Of a stretch of DNA of 64,000 bases, positions 12,561-23,315 are shown piece after piece (positions within the stretch are counted from its first letter, which is position 1; the number at the start of each line of letters is the position of its first letter). The notes beneath the pieces were generated by a model. The model worked only from the letters and a program-made list of their open reading frames with translations, searched no databases and was not told the origin of the DNA. The DNA lies in contig CM039511.1 in the NCBI GenBank assembly GCA_022432975.1, forward strand, positions 24,853,153 through 24,917,152, read 5' to 3'. The translations under genes were made by a program, and so were the position numbers. This stretch comes from Begonia masoniana (lineage: Eukaryota; Streptophyta; Magnoliopsida; Cucurbitales; Begoniaceae).

Positions 12561-12867
12561 AGGTACAATCTTTTAATCTAAGTCATTATAGTTTATTTTA
12601 TGTGTGATGCGTAGTCTAGGTAGATTTTAGGTGGTGATGGATGACCATGGCCTGGTAGATGTTGTGCAAAAAGTATCACATGCATGCATAAAAAACAAGT
12701 AACAGTGATAAGCAAGTCGAATCCCACGAAAATAAAATTATCAAATTTATAATTAATGAAAAACAAGTTGATTAAATGTGAAAAATATCGTTGAAAAATA
12801 ATTGCTTAAATAAATAGAGCACAAATATTTAGAGAAAAAATTCAAATATGAATTAAAGTTGATCTCC

Positions 12868-12872
<5 letters not shown>
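12561..12872. other. AT-rich sequence without recognised feature
   Basis: I see no gene or recognisable element. It ends in a 48-base A run. Confidence 0.4.

Positions 12873-12920
<48 letters not shown>
12873..12920. repeat. Poly(A) run, 48 bases
   Basis: This is an uninterrupted A48 tract. It joins directly to the duplicated segment that runs to the gap, where the first copy has a much shorter A run. Homopolymer length here is not reliable in draft assemblies. Confidence 0.95.
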
Positions 12921-12925
<5 letters not shown>

Positions 12926-13257
12926 GGTTTTTTTAATATCACAGTTTGCGCTAGAGAAGATTGTATGACGAAGATTTCTTGCCAAGAGTTTTTGACAACT
13001 TCAATGATATGCTAAATATAATGCAACTAAGGTTAAAACGTTTAACATCGTATATTTTATGTAAAATATTAAGATCCATGCAACTTGATCATAATGTCCA
13101 TCTCTAGGTAGGAAATCATAAGTTGCGAAGTCATTGTTGATTATGGTCTATATTTTTCAAGGGCAGAGTTGCGAGGCCAAATAATCGAGAATTGAGGCAT
13201 GCTATTTTGTTGGGAGTCATGAGTCAAAATTTGTTGTTCATCTAGATAGTATCCAGA
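12921..13257 (+). repeat. Direct duplicate of about 11627-11965, ending at the gap
   Basis: The sequence from TCTTAGG onward repeats the earlier segment almost base for base. The few differences are short indels in runs (AATAATAA against AATATAA, GGGT against GGT, T5 against T4). It stops exactly at the N gap within CTAGATAGTATCCAGA. This looks more like an unmerged contig overlap than a biological duplication. Confidence 0.85.
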
Positions 13258-13357
13258 NNNNNNNNNNNNNNNNNNNNNNNNNNNNNNNNNNNNNNNNNNN
13301 NNNNNNNNNNNNNNNNNNNNNNNNNNNNNNNNNNNNNNNNNNNNNNNNNNNNNNNNN
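13258..13357. other. Assembly gap of 100 N
   Basis: Exactly 100 N bases, a conventional placeholder for a gap of unknown length. Flanking relationships across it should not be trusted. Confidence 0.99.
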
Positions 13358-13778
13358 AGTCTAGCACTGTGTCCATGTTATGATATAGTTGAGGAACATG
13401 TTTTTTTTCATAAGGGGATGGTCTTTCGTTTCAGTGAGCTTCACCAAGAGATGTGTAAAATGGAAAGGTTAAGGATGGTCTTACGAATGTTTTCTTTGGT
13501 GGGGGTGAAAAAATTGAATTCAACGGCTACTTTGGAGGGCGATTGCTCGATAATGGAAGAGAATTTTCCAAAGTAGGTGAATCTGACAGTTAGTAAGGTG
13601 GAAATGCTAAAATCCTTCAACCTAAAGAAATAGTCCAATAAATCTTAAGACCATAAAAGAAAATTTTCTACCAATTGATCTTTAACTCTAGTTCTATGGT
13701 AGAATTTATGATAGCAAAACGGTGGGGAATGAGGTTTTGGTAATCCACCAAATTGTAGTAAGGAACATTTTTGGTGTA
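13358..13778 (-). pseudogene. Downstream remnant of minus-strand gypsy I
   Basis: Sequence continues downstream of the 754-codon frame on the minus strand, with short open segments (13441-13638, 13645-13863) and no recognisable reverse transcriptase motif. It ends at the gap, so any pol domains would lie in unsequenced DNA or are absent. Confidence 0.45.
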
Positions 13779-16043
13779 TCAAGGGAATAAAGTTCCGATT
13801 GGTGGGAATGACTCTAAAGAAGGATGTAGGAAGACAATGGTTGGGCTCAAGGCCATAAACCAATCTCTTCCTAATTGATGGAAACGAGGGAAAATTTTCT
13901 CAAGTCTTGGAAATGATAGAAAGGGAGTGATGATCATGCTACCTAGTCCAAAAATAATTTCGTCATTTAATTTTGTCTTCTCATGAGGCCATGAAAATTT
14001 ATTCCCCAATTGGTAAGGCAATTTATTGGCAAATAAAGGATTTAAGTGTGTCTTGATAAACGAAGGAATTTCCTCTAGATTTGGGAATTGAGCTACAATC
14101 ATATTTCCTAATCCATAAATGCCTTCTTCACTTATTTTCCTTTCTTCAAAATTTTCCAAGGCATATGACACATTTTCTTCGTATAAGGGATTGTCATGCC
14201 AAATGATAGGAGGGGGTTCTTGATTTTCACTCAATCTGCATCTTGACAATAGTAAATTTTCCTTTGATTTTCCTTTTTGGCGGGTGGCCTCATCGTGAGC
14301 AATTTGCTCGGGGGTCATAGGTAGTAATTTTAACTTTCTTCCTCCAAAATTAAACGTATAACGGTTAAGGAACCCGTCATAATTTACTCTTCGGTCAAAG
14401 TGCCATGGTCGTCCTAGTAAAATGTGGCTGGCACTCATTGGGACAACGTCACAAATAACCGCGTCCTTGTATTTTCCTATAACGAAATCTACAGTTACTT
14501 GTTTGGTGATCTCAAGCTCATTTTTGTCGTCCAACCATTGAAGCTTATAGGGCGTAGGATGGTTACGGGTTTCTAGTCTTAATTTTCCGACCATGTCTTG
14601 GGAGGCCGCATTTATGCAACTTCCTCCGTCAATTATCATCGAACAAATTTTATCTTTAACAGCACATCGACTATGAAACAAATTTTCACGTTGGCAGTCC
14701 TTGTCCACGTGCTTAGATGTTAATGCTTGCCTTATAACCATTAGTAAAGGTCCATCTTGAGGCTTGCATTCATCGGCTTCTTCTTCGCTTTCAACTTCTT
14801 TCTCATCCTTATCGACTTTATGGTATTGGCCTTCGTCTTCTTCACTTTCCCATTCACCGGTTGATTCTTTAATGACTATCACACGGTGATTAGAGCATTC
14901 ATTAGCATAATGTCCTTTTCCTAAACATTTGAAACATTGGACATCACGTGCTCTAGGACCTTTAGATTGGGGTTCTTGGGTTTTGTTCGGTGGGAGATTG
15001 TGAGGGGTGTTTGATGATTTTGGTGGCCAATTTCGATTGAAGGGTCGTTTTTCTTCATGCTTTTGGATGGATTTCTCAGAATTGAAATTACGGGGAGAAA
15101 ATTTGTTAGACAAGTCGGTCTTACGCTTTCTTTTCAATTGTCTCTCCACCGTGAGGGCTAGTTGGATGATCAATTCCATGGTCTCCAATTGTTGAATTTC
15201 AACGGCATCTCCTATGTCGCGGTTCAAGCCTTTTATGAATCTAGCGATAAGTTGTTCTTGGGGTTCATCAATTGCGCATCGCATGTTAAGGGTTTCGAAT
15301 TCGGTAAGATATTCATCTACCGAGAGGCTATTTTGTTTTAACGTGTGAAGTTGATGAAAGAGTTCATACTTGTAGTGACGAGGGACGAACCTATGGTGCA
15401 TTAAGTCTTTCATGGAAGCCCAAGTTGTAACGAGAGGCCCTAAGGTTCTAATTCTTTGGGCTTTAAGGTTGGACCACCACAAGGCGGCGTGGCTCGTGAG
15501 TTCAAGAGAGGCTAATTGAATCTTTACTCGCTCGGAGTATTCATGGCACTTGAAAACTCTATCAACTTTATCAACCCAATCCAAATATGTGTGGCCGTCA
15601 CACGTTCCATCGAAAGGGAGAATTGTAATCTTAATATTTCGAAGGTCGTCGTTGTCCCTACGACGATTTGGGCTATACTCTTCGTCATCAACCCAATCCT
15701 CATCCTCCGAATAATATTGTTGTCTCCTTCTTCGGGGTTCTCTCCAATCTTTCTCTATAGGGGGTTGTGGGGTATGATTATGACGTCTAGGATGTTCGGG
15801 AATGATTCTAGAGGAGATTTCTTGTGAAGAGACTTGTTCATTGGTGTCTCTACGGGGAGGATTGCTTAAACTAGATTGGACTTGTTGGGCAAGGTTATGA
15901 ACTATGCTCGTTAAGGCATTGATTTGTCCTTGCATGCCTCCTTGAGCACTAGTCTCACCTTCGTGACGTGTCGGGGGAGTGCCCCTCGCACGATTTGGTT
16001 CTTTGTTTGGTGTGTCACGTGCAAAACCGCTCTTATTAGTCAT
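13779..16043 (-). CDS. Gypsy element I gag-protease polyprotein (754 codons, no RT)
   Basis: This is the largest open frame in the window. In order it shows a charged N-terminus (residues 1-130), a retrotransposon gag domain (about 135-300, with ASLELTSHAALWWSNLKAQR and SVDEYLTEFETLNMRC), a CCHC zinc knuckle (CFKCLGKGHYANEC, near 370), an acidic linker and an aspartic protease region (SMIIDGGSC near 465, HILLGRPWHFDRR near 540). A complete element would enter reverse transcriptase after the KLLPMTPEQIAHDE stretch. Here the frame instead continues about 170 codons into unrecognised sequence with two similar internal motifs (GIYGLGNMI and EIIFGLGSMI). Gag packages RNA and the protease matures it, so the element would depend on another for copying. 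Confidence 0.85.
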   Translation of the reverse strand: MTNKSGFARDTPNKEPNRARGTPPTRHEGETSAQGGMQGQINALTSIVHNLAQQVQSSLSNPPRRDTNEQVSSQEISSRIIPEHPRRHNHTPQPPIEKDWREPRRRRQQYYSEDEDWVDDEEYSPNRRRDNDDLRNIKITILPFDGTCDGHTYLDWVDKVDRVFKCHEYSERVKIQLASLELTSHAALWWSNLKAQRIRTLGPLVTTWASMKDLMHHRFVPRHYKYELFHQLHTLKQNSLSVDEYLTEFETLNMRCAIDEPQEQLIARFIKGLNRDIGDAVEIQQLETMELIIQLALTVERQLKRKRKTDLSNKFSPRNFNSEKSIQKHEEKRPFNRNWPPKSSNTPHNLPPNKTQEPQSKGPRARDVQCFKCLGKGHYANECSNHRVIVIKESTGEWESEEDEGQYHKVDKDEKEVESEEEADECKPQDGPLLMVIRQALTSKHVDKDCQRENLFHSRCAVKDKICSMIIDGGSCINAASQDMVGKLRLETRNHPTPYKLQWLDDKNELEITKQVTVDFVIGKYKDAVICDVVPMSASHILLGRPWHFDRRVNYDGFLNRYTFNFGGRKLKLLPMTPEQIAHDEATRQKGKSKENLLLSRCRLSENQEPPPIIWHDNPLYEENVSYALENFEERKISEEGIYGLGNMIVAQFPNLEEIPSFIKTHLNPLFANKLPYQLGNKFSWPHEKTKLNDEIIFGLGSMIITPFLSFPRLEKIFPRFHQLGRDWFMALSPTIVFLHPSLESFPPIGTLFP

Positions 16044-17478
16044 GTCTAAGTATTTTTATTTTTAAATTTAAGTTCTTGACTAAGTTATTTTTTTTTTCCA
16101 AAAATTAGTGAGGTGATTATATTATTTAATGTCTTAGGAAAATTTTAAGCACTAAGGAATGTCTCCTAGCTAAGACGATAAAATAAGGGTCATGCTCACT
16201 TATCAATGAAAATTTGGAAATCAAATAAACAACTTAGAAATTCTCAAAACACTTAATAAACTAATTTTAGAATTAAATTTTCAACACTTGCAATTATCAC
16301 AATTCCAATCAATTTCAATCAAGTTACCAACTTTAAGCTAAAATCACCCAATATAATATTAATATCAACTAAATAACATCAAAAACAGCAAGCAAACATA
16401 TTAAAACACAAGTTTTGCCAATAATAACATGCTAAAATTTTAATGTTAATATAGCAGAATTTTCATGTTAACACAATTCAATATTTCCAATTTCTAGTTT
16501 GCAATTTAATTATCCTTGTAAATCTAATTTTGTGCAATTAAATTATAGCATATAATGTATGAATTATAAGCTAAATCCAAGTGCAAACATTCAGCAAATT
16601 AATAAGGAAATTCAAGATAACATACTAGAAAAACCGAATAAGCAATCACAAAGAAAGTCCGATTTGAGCATTAAATTCTAAAGCCGATTTTTGCATCATA
16701 AATTCAGATTTTTTGTAATATTTTTAGATGCAAATATGGAATAAAAGATAACATTAAAATACTAGAAAAACCGAATTCAAATCAAGCCACAAATGGATCT
16801 AACATAGCCTACAAGCCAAGAAAGGAAAAACACAAATATGTTAATTTTGAATATGTCATTAAGGCTGATTTTAATATGTACCAAAAAGAGCCGATTTTGT
16901 ATTAGTTTTGGCATGTATTTTAGATGAATTTTCGTGGCTCATTCATAGTAAAGTAGCATAGAAAAATCAAGGCAAAAATAACCATGAAACCGAGGCAAAA
17001 ATCTAATAAAATTCGAAGAGAATAACACTTCAACAACCGATTTTTTAGAATTAGTTTTAGGCCAATTTTTAAACACAAAAAATTCCAGAATTTTTATATA
17101 GTTAATGAATGATATCTAGGTGCCTAAAACATGGCTCAAAACACAGCAAATAATATAGAAAAACCGAGGAGAAGATAAGCTTAAATCCGAGAAAAATAAG
17201 CATAAAAACCGAAAAGAAAAAATGAGGGATTTGAAGTGCTCACCTTGGCCGATCTTCAAACACATTGCATACCATATTTTTCAGAATATTTTAAGCATTT
17301 AAATGACAATAATAATGGCAGCAAGTAATACAAATAAAATAGCACAAGTTAGCACAATATTAGTAAGGAAAAATGCTAGAAAATAAAACGAGCCGCTATC
17401 CCGGTTTTGTGCCGATTTTTGACTATTGTCATGGCAACTAAAACGCATCGTGGGAAGCCTTTTAGCTTTGATACCACT
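16044..17478 (-). other. Leader of gypsy I with primer-binding site
   Basis: This AT-rich, gene-free sequence lies between gag and the 5' LTR on the minus strand, with repeated AAAACCGA motifs. The minus-strand primer-binding site lies at 17465-17476 and reads TGGTATCAAAGC, one base from the usual match to initiator methionine tRNA. It begins two bases after the LTR end. Confidence 0.7.
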
Positions 17479-18748
17479 TGACACAAAATCCCTTAGAAAA
17501 GGGTTGTGTTCAAACCCACAAATTGATAGAAAATGTGCTCGGTGTGTGTGAATGGAAAATGGCCGAAATAGGGAAAAAATATGATAATAAATGCAAGGAA
17601 TAAATGAGGTGAAGGTGTGTACTATGGAGTGTGACCGAACATAAAGGTGAAGAAATGATAAAAGTGCAATAAAAATATAAGAGATTAAAGGTGTGAAAAT
17701 GTGTGTGTAAGGTGAAGAAAGGGAGATAAAGATGAAGGAATTAAAATGCAAATAAAATAAATGATGGAGTGTGTGAGTTGGATGACTGAAAATTAAAGGT
17801 GAGAGTGTGTGTGGAAGTATTGCGGAAATGAAAATAATGGAAATACTTTTGGCGGATCCGTAGAGCGATCTTACGGTTTAAGCTCTCGGATAAACAATTT
17901 TCCGAAGAAAATCGACCACCTAGGGCCTAGGTTTTCATCCTCAATCCTAATCCCAATGGAAAAGGTGAGGGAAAAGATAAGAATTAATCTAGCAACCCAA
18001 AGCTAGATTAATAATAGAGGGCTACTCCACTTGGTTCAAAGAACCAAGGAAAAACACCTAAGGCTAACCACCTTGGAGTAGAGAAATAGAAATTTTATAA
18101 ATGGGCAAAAATTGTTTACAAACACCAATCCTATGCTTAAATAGAAAATCCTAGGGTGGATGATTAGAGTTTCCATAAGGATGAATGAATGATGGCCCTT
18201 GGATGAAAAATGATGGATGGCCAAGATCAAGGCAAACAAGCACACATCCTAGGGAGGAGATGAATGTCATGCCTAAATGGATCAATGGAGGGAATCTTAC
18301 CACATCATCAATCCATGTTGCCACTAACTCTTGAACTTGCAAAATTATATCTCTTTTTTTTTGTGGGCTCTTCTTTGGGCCAAGGCTTCTATTGGGCTCC
18401 ATTTGTTGTAAGGCCTTTTCCTTTGAATATTTTGTTGAATATCTTCAACCCATAATCCACCAACATACATCTAACCCTAACTACACAATCTAATGCATGA
18501 TATGCAATTATAAATTATCCTTACAAAAAGGCTAATGTATGCCAAATAAGTTTGAAATAAAAATTACAAATTAATGGGCCGGGAAGACAAATTTCCATGG
18601 GCCAAATGGTGACTCCTCCAAGTGCTCCTTATGCATTCCTCCCATAAATTATACCTACAAAAGAAAAACACGTAATAAGTAGGAAGATGATATAAAGTTT
18701 GGGACTTTACTAATTTTTCTTTTAATTGCAACCCGAGGCACGTCATCA
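17479..18748 (-). repeat. 5' LTR of gypsy I (1270 bp)
   Basis: On the minus strand it runs from TGATGACGTGCCTCGG (18748) to TTTTGTGTCA (17479) and is followed by the primer-binding site. Its start resembles the G, E and M LTRs (TGATATGCC, TGATGTGCC, TGATTCTTG). It sits inside a copia integrase that resumes at 18749. The other LTR is not in the window, so no target duplication can be checked. Confidence 0.75.
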
Positions 18749-20247
18749 ATCCTTGTAAGAATGGGTGTTTTGCATAAAAACTAAAGATCAAGTATTCGAA
18801 ATTTTCTCAACATGGAAGAAAACGGTGAAAAATCAAACTGGGAAAAAGATTAAGAAGCTAAGGATTGACAATGACATGGAATTTGTTCTACAAAGTTCGA
18901 TAAATATTGTAAGGATGAAGGAATTGTTAGATATCATTCGGTTGGCTACACACCTCAACAAAATAGACTTGTCGAGCGAATGAATAAGAAAATTCTTGAA
19001 AGGGTCAATGCATACTTCTTATTTCGGGTCTTCCCAGGTCCTTTTGGGCAGAAACTGTGAAAATGACATGTTACTTGATAAATCTTAGTCCCTCTACTTC
19101 TTTTGAGTTTAAGACTCCTTTTGAAGTATGACATGGATATCCGGCTAATTATAGCAGGCTGAGGTTGTTTGGTTGTGCGAGCTATGCACATATAAAACAA
19201 GGAAAGCTTCAACCTCGTGCGATTAAGTGCGTTATGTTGGGATATCTTGATAGGGTCAAAGGATATCGCTTATGGAAGATAGAAGAAAATCAACAAGCTT
19301 TGATAAGTCGAGATGTGGTTTTCAATGAAATAAGTTTTTCATTTAAAGATAAGGACAATAAATCTATTGAAACGGTAGAGACTGTGCAGGTTGAGGTGGA
19401 GCAGGAAGGAGATAAATAATTAGACATATCATTTCAAGGTAGTGATAGCTCTTAGACTAATGCGGGGGATGTTACAGATTATCAATTCACTAGAGATCGA
19501 ACTAGAAGAGTAATTAAACCGAATTAGAAATTCGGATATGCTGATATAATTGTTTATGCACTTATGACTAGCTTGGGAATTGAGCATAGTAAATTAGACT
19601 CCTCTGATGTTATGGAAATAGGTGATGAAGACCTGGAAGAGAAGAAATTCAAATGCAGAGTTCTATATGAAGATATAGTTGGTAGTTACCATTCGCTAAA
19701 ATGGGCACAAGACTGGATTTTCCGTATGGTAAGAGTATAGTGAGCAAAGTTGTTCCAGATCCTAGAAGAATTCACGGGCAAGCGTTATAATGGCTTATGA
19801 GGTATGTTTCTCACTCCTTATACTCATGTTTACGTCTTGGTTTAGTGAATGCAGGTATAGGTATGATTGTTGGATTTGTCAATGCGGATTATGAATGGTG
19901 CTTTGACACTAAAAGATCAATCCACGAATGCAATTTTACTATTTGTGGTGGAGAGGTCAGCTTGAAAATGTTACCTTAGGAACTGAGTATTAATAGTACT
20001 GACTTAGTTGTTTATTGTGACAGTCAAAACATCATTCATCTTATGAAGAATCCAACACTTCAGGTAGAACGAAACATCATTGTTGAAAAGATTCTCACAT
20101 AAGGGAATGGAGCTGTTAGTCACCAAGTTTAATTATTTCTTATGTTTGGTGGGGGTAAGTAAGATCTATGGCTCTTAAGTGAGCCTCTTAATGCAATTAA
20201 TTTAATTTGTTATTGTTTGGGGAAAACTCAGAACGAAGTTGAAGAAT
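18749..20247 (+). pseudogene. Broken Ty1/copia element O: integrase and RNase H remnants
   Basis: Codons from 18765 read KTKDQVFEIFSTWKKTVKNQ, then KIKKLRIDND, the second half of a copia integrase. A later stretch (RLFGCASYAHIKQGKL, 19160-19210, then CVMLGYLDRVKGYRLW) is the integrase C-terminal region and continues to 19419. The reverse transcriptase is absent: sequence jumps to the end of pol (about 19690-20100), with RNase H motifs near 19800-19970 (VGFVNADYEWCFDTKRS) and NSTDLVVYCDSQNIIHLMKN around 20000. Frameshifts and stops are frequent. Confidence 0.8.
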
Positions 20248-20691
20248 TGTTAGGTTTGGCTCTGGTTTGTGGGTTATATTTTGTTTATGTTTGAACGAAG
20301 TTCGGTTCAGTTAAATAGCCGAGGGTTTGTTTGTTAGCTAAAATGAGTCTGTAATTTGTTAGAAGGTGAAAACGAGTCTTTGAGCTAGGGCAGCGAGAGA
20401 ACAGAGAGATCAGGCGATAAGAGAGATGACTTCGAGCTATCCTCGGCGACCGACGACCGGTGATGAAGGTTCTCTGTGCGAGGTAACTTGGGTCGGTGAG
20501 GAAATGTTGCGGTAAGGTTTTGTTTGAGTCCGAGAAGTCTAGGTCCAGTTGTAAGTTGAACTCTGATTCCTATTCTTGGTGTTTTCTTTTGATCAATAAT
20601 AAAGTGAATGTGTTGCATCCGTGGTGGTAGGACTTAACGTCTGAACCACTTTAATTTGTTGTGTTTCTTGTTTAATTCTGTTTCTTGCTCA
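20248..20691 (+). repeat. Probable 3' LTR of copia O
   Basis: It begins TGTTAGGTTTGG just after the polypurine-like GAAGTTGAAGAAT and contains AATAATAAAGTGAATG near 20596. The likely end is TTGCTCA at 20691, but the matching 5' LTR is not in the window, so the right border is tentative. Confidence 0.5.
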
Positions 20692-20757
20692 CGGTAAAAA
20701 TATGAGAATTGGTATTTTGAAAGATAAATTTCACATCCTGCTCTGTTACGGTCTTCT

Positions 20758-20965
20758 TCAACCAAAAAATTTCGCAGGTAGCTGTGAAATATTTTTCAAT
20801 GTAGGTGGTTTAGCTAGATCTCTAGCCCCCTGAGACACAAGTAACAGAAAATAATCAAGCTTCGTAAAATGAGAGCAGAGATATGTTAAATAATACCTGC
20901 AAGCCGTTGTCTGTAGCGTTTGAAAGCTGAGATAGAGTCTGGGAAACGGAGTCGAATCCTCCCAT
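20758..20965 (-). CDS. Possible two-exon gene for a 46-residue protein
   Basis: Exon 1 (20965-20897) starts ATGGGAGG and ends CAG before GTATT. The intron (20896-20830) ends TCTCAG, and exon 2 (20829-20758) ends in TGA. The exons join in phase 0 and encode MGGFDSVSQTLSQLSNATDN, then GLQGARDLAKPPTLKN, and end KFFG. The frame stays open upstream of the ATG for about 24 codons (FWFFRRVIKQKRKGLKED), so the true N-terminus may come from another exon, perhaps the frame at 21206-21385. I do not recognise the protein. The reading rests on splice consensus and clean phase only. Confidence 0.4.
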
Positions 20966-21205
20966 CAAAAGCAAAGAGTCTTCCTTCAACCCCTTTCTTT
21001 TCTGCTTAATAACCCGACGGAAGAACCAGAAGCGCCGAAGTTAGAACCAACAAAAAGTTGGAACTTTTTCATCTCACGAAATATGTTGAGAAAAGTGGAA
21101 CAGTAGCGACAAGAACACTCACAGATCTGTTGGGCATGTTTCAATCTGGATTGTGGGCGTAGTCGTAGGTAAAACTTTTGCAATTTTATTCGTCCACAAA
21201 AATAT

Positions 21206-21383
21206 CTATGGGATTACGGAGAGAAGTCCAGAAACGCACGTCTGATGAAGGGCTGAAGAGTGGGGGAACAACCTATCAGGCTCGCCGATCCCTGCAGTAG
21301 TCATCAAAGTAGAACAGAAGAGGAACCATGCGAATGAAATAGAAGAAGAAGAAGAAGGTGATGGCGTAGTCACAGAAGCTGTC

Positions 21384-21385
<2 letters not shown>
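21206..21385 (-). CDS. Small Ser-rich reading frame (59 codons), possible first exon
   Basis: On the minus strand it starts ATGACAGCTTCTG directly next to a (CT)n tract, a common arrangement in plant 5' leaders. It reads MTASVTTPSPSSSSSISFAW, then a hydrophobic FLFCSTLMTTAG, which would suit a transit or signal peptide. It stops at 21206. It could be the first exon of the gene ending at 20758, but I could not fix a donor/acceptor pair. Evidence is weak. Confidence 0.25.

Positions 21386-21422
<37 letters not shown>
21386..21422. repeat. (GA)n microsatellite, 37 bases
   Basis: An uninterrupted GA repeat. On the minus strand it is a CT tract immediately upstream of the small frame starting at 21385, where it could act as a pyrimidine-rich leader or promoter element. 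Confidence 0.95.
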
Positions 21423-21426
<4 letters not shown>

Positions 21427-21535
21427 CTTTAGGGGAGAGGGAGAATTTATATGTGAAAGGAAGGAGGCAGCTGAGAATTAAGGGATCTCAAAAGTGGGAG
21501 CTCCTCTTCTCCACTCCACTACTCTCTGATCAAAT
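21423..21535. other. Spacer between the minus-strand frame and the Mutator-like candidate
   Basis: This would be the promoter side of the minus-strand frame. No TATA box stands out by eye. Confidence 0.3.
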
Positions 21536-21853
21536 AAAATAAAAGCTAATAACCTATTTAAACCTCAAAGGAGTTTTTTAAAAACAACTTCTAAAATATG
21601 AAATTTAACAAGATAAATTTCAAACTATCTACAATTTAACGAATCAAATTCTGCAAGCCCTCGATTTTCAAAAATTGGGGGCCGCTTTCATTTTTGACTA
21701 AAATGGGGGGGGCCGATTTAATTACTGGCTCCCGTTTTGCCCGTAGGAAGTCAGAGTTGATGTGGGGAGTTGGAGACCTCTTCCCTTACTTGCGTTGCAC
21801 ATGCATTTAAAACGGTGTGTTCGTTCTGAAATCGGGTCCTTGTTTTGGTTATC

Positions 21854-22642
21854 GCCCGTGACTTCAGTCACGGGCCAACAATAATGGATAAAACAGCGGA
21901 CGTTTTTATGGAGACGGTCCCTCATTTTATAATTGTTCTTGAAAACATGAGACCGTTTTCCGAAAAATGCACCCAGTTTTAAACCGCTTTCATTTTTTGA
22001 CTAAAATGGGGGGCCGATTTAATTTACTGGGCTCCCGTTTTGCCACGTAGGAAGCAGGAGTTGATGTGGGGAGTGGAGACCTCTTCCCTTACTTGCGTTG
22101 CACGTGCATTTAAAACGGTGGTTCGTTTCTGAAATCGGGCCCTCGTTTTTGGTTATCGCCCGTGACTTCAGTCACGGGCCAACAGTAATGGATAAAACAG
22201 CGGACTGTTTTTATGGAGACGGTCCCTCATTTTATAATTGTTCTTGAAAACATGAGACCGTTTTCCGAAAATGGCACCCAGTTTTAAAAATAGGGTTCAC
22301 AGCGAGGGATCGATTTCCAAATTGGGAGACCGATTTGGGAACATGGCTCCCCGTTTTAAAATATGAAATTTAACAAGTTAAATTTCAAACTATCTACAAT
22401 TTAACGAATCAAATTCTGCAAGCCCTCGATTTTCAAAAATTGGGGGCCGCTTTCATTTTTTGACTAAAATGGGGGGCCGATTTAATTTACTGGACTCCCG
22501 TTTTGCCACGTAGGAAGCAGGAGTTGATGTGGGGAGTGGAGACCTCTTCCCTTACTTGCGTTGCACGTGCATTTAAAACGGTGGTTCGTTTCTGAAATCG
22601 GGCCCTCGTTTTTGGTTATCGCCCGTGACTTCAGTCACGGGC
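21854..22642. repeat. Three copies of a 9-bp-stem hairpin
   Basis: Copies at 21854-21875, 22158-22179 and 22621-22642 each have perfect arms GCCCGTGAC and GTCACGGGC around the loop TTCA, within the larger repeats of the Mutator-like candidate. Confidence 0.9.
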
Positions 22643-22930
22643 CAACAGTAATGGATAAAACAGCGGACTATTTTTATGGAGACGGTCCCCCCATTTTATA
22701 ATTGTTCTTGAAAACATGAGACCGTTTTCCGAAAATGGCACCCAGTTTTAAAAATAGGGTTCAAAGCGAGGGATCGATTTCCAAATTGGGAGACCGATTT
22801 GGGAACATGGCTCCCCGTTTTATCTATTACTGTTGTCCTGTGATTGAAGTCACTGGCAATAACCAAAAACAGTGGTCCAATTCCGTAAAAAGACACCCGT
22901 TTTAAATGCAAGTGCACTACACGTTTAAAA

Positions 22931-22952
22931 AAGGGGGGGGGGGGGGGGGGGG
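22931..22952. repeat. Poly(G) run
   Basis: About twenty consecutive G bases within the Mutator-like candidate. The length is likely imprecise. Confidence 0.9.
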
Positions 22953-23279
22953 TCTACACCCCTACATCAATTCATCTGTTTCCTACGTGGCAAAATAATT
23001 GTCCGGTAAATTAAATCGGCCTCTACATCAATTCATCTGTATCCTACGTGGCAAAATAATGGTCCGGTAAATTAAATCGGCCTCCTATGTTAGGCGAAAA
23101 ATGAAAACACACCTGTTTTCAGAAATTGAGGAGCTGACCGTGTTTGATTTGTTAGATTTTTTATAATTTGAGATTTATCTGTTGAGATTTGATATTTTAG
23201 GGGTGTTTAAAAAAACATCATACATCGGGATTAAATTGGTTAGTGCCCTAAAATAAAAAGGTAACTTTACATACTGTCT

Positions 23280-23315
23280 AGATGAAGATAACAGAAGAAG
23301 CCGTTATCTTCATCT
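23280..23315. promoter_or_regulatory. Perfect 13-bp inverted repeat with paired GATAA boxes upstream of CSP41A
   Basis: AGATGAAGATAAC (23280-23292) and its exact reverse complement GTTATCTTCATCT (23303-23315) flank a 10-base spacer, 32 bases before the CSP41A start codon. Each arm holds GATAA, the core of the I-box found in promoters of light-regulated plant genes. If it lies within the transcript, it would instead form a stem in the 5' leader. Which applies depends on the transcription start, which cannot be seen. Confidence 0.6.

Larger units (their letters stand above)
21545..23249. mobile_element. Candidate non-autonomous Mutator-like element (1705 bp)
   Basis: It is flanked by a perfect 9-base direct repeat AAAATAAAA (21536-21544 and 23250-23258), the target size of Mutator-like transposons. 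The ends are imperfectly inverted: left GCTAATAACCTATTTAAACC, right (reverse complement) GGGCACTAACCAATTTAATC. Longer subterminal blocks are also inverted between the two sides, such as the ones containing CCACGTAGGAA and GGCCGATTTAATTTAC. Inside are three near-identical repeats (from about 21681, 21983 and 22447), each with a hairpin of arms GCCCGTGAC/GTCACGGGC. It has no coding capacity. The AT-rich duplication could be chance, so confidence is moderate. Confidence 0.55.

Noticed and set aside
17299..17751. 150-codon minus-strand frame with hydrophobic stretches
   Set aside because: It straddles the end of the I LTR and the primer-binding site, so it cannot be a separate host gene. Its composition reflects T-rich sequence.
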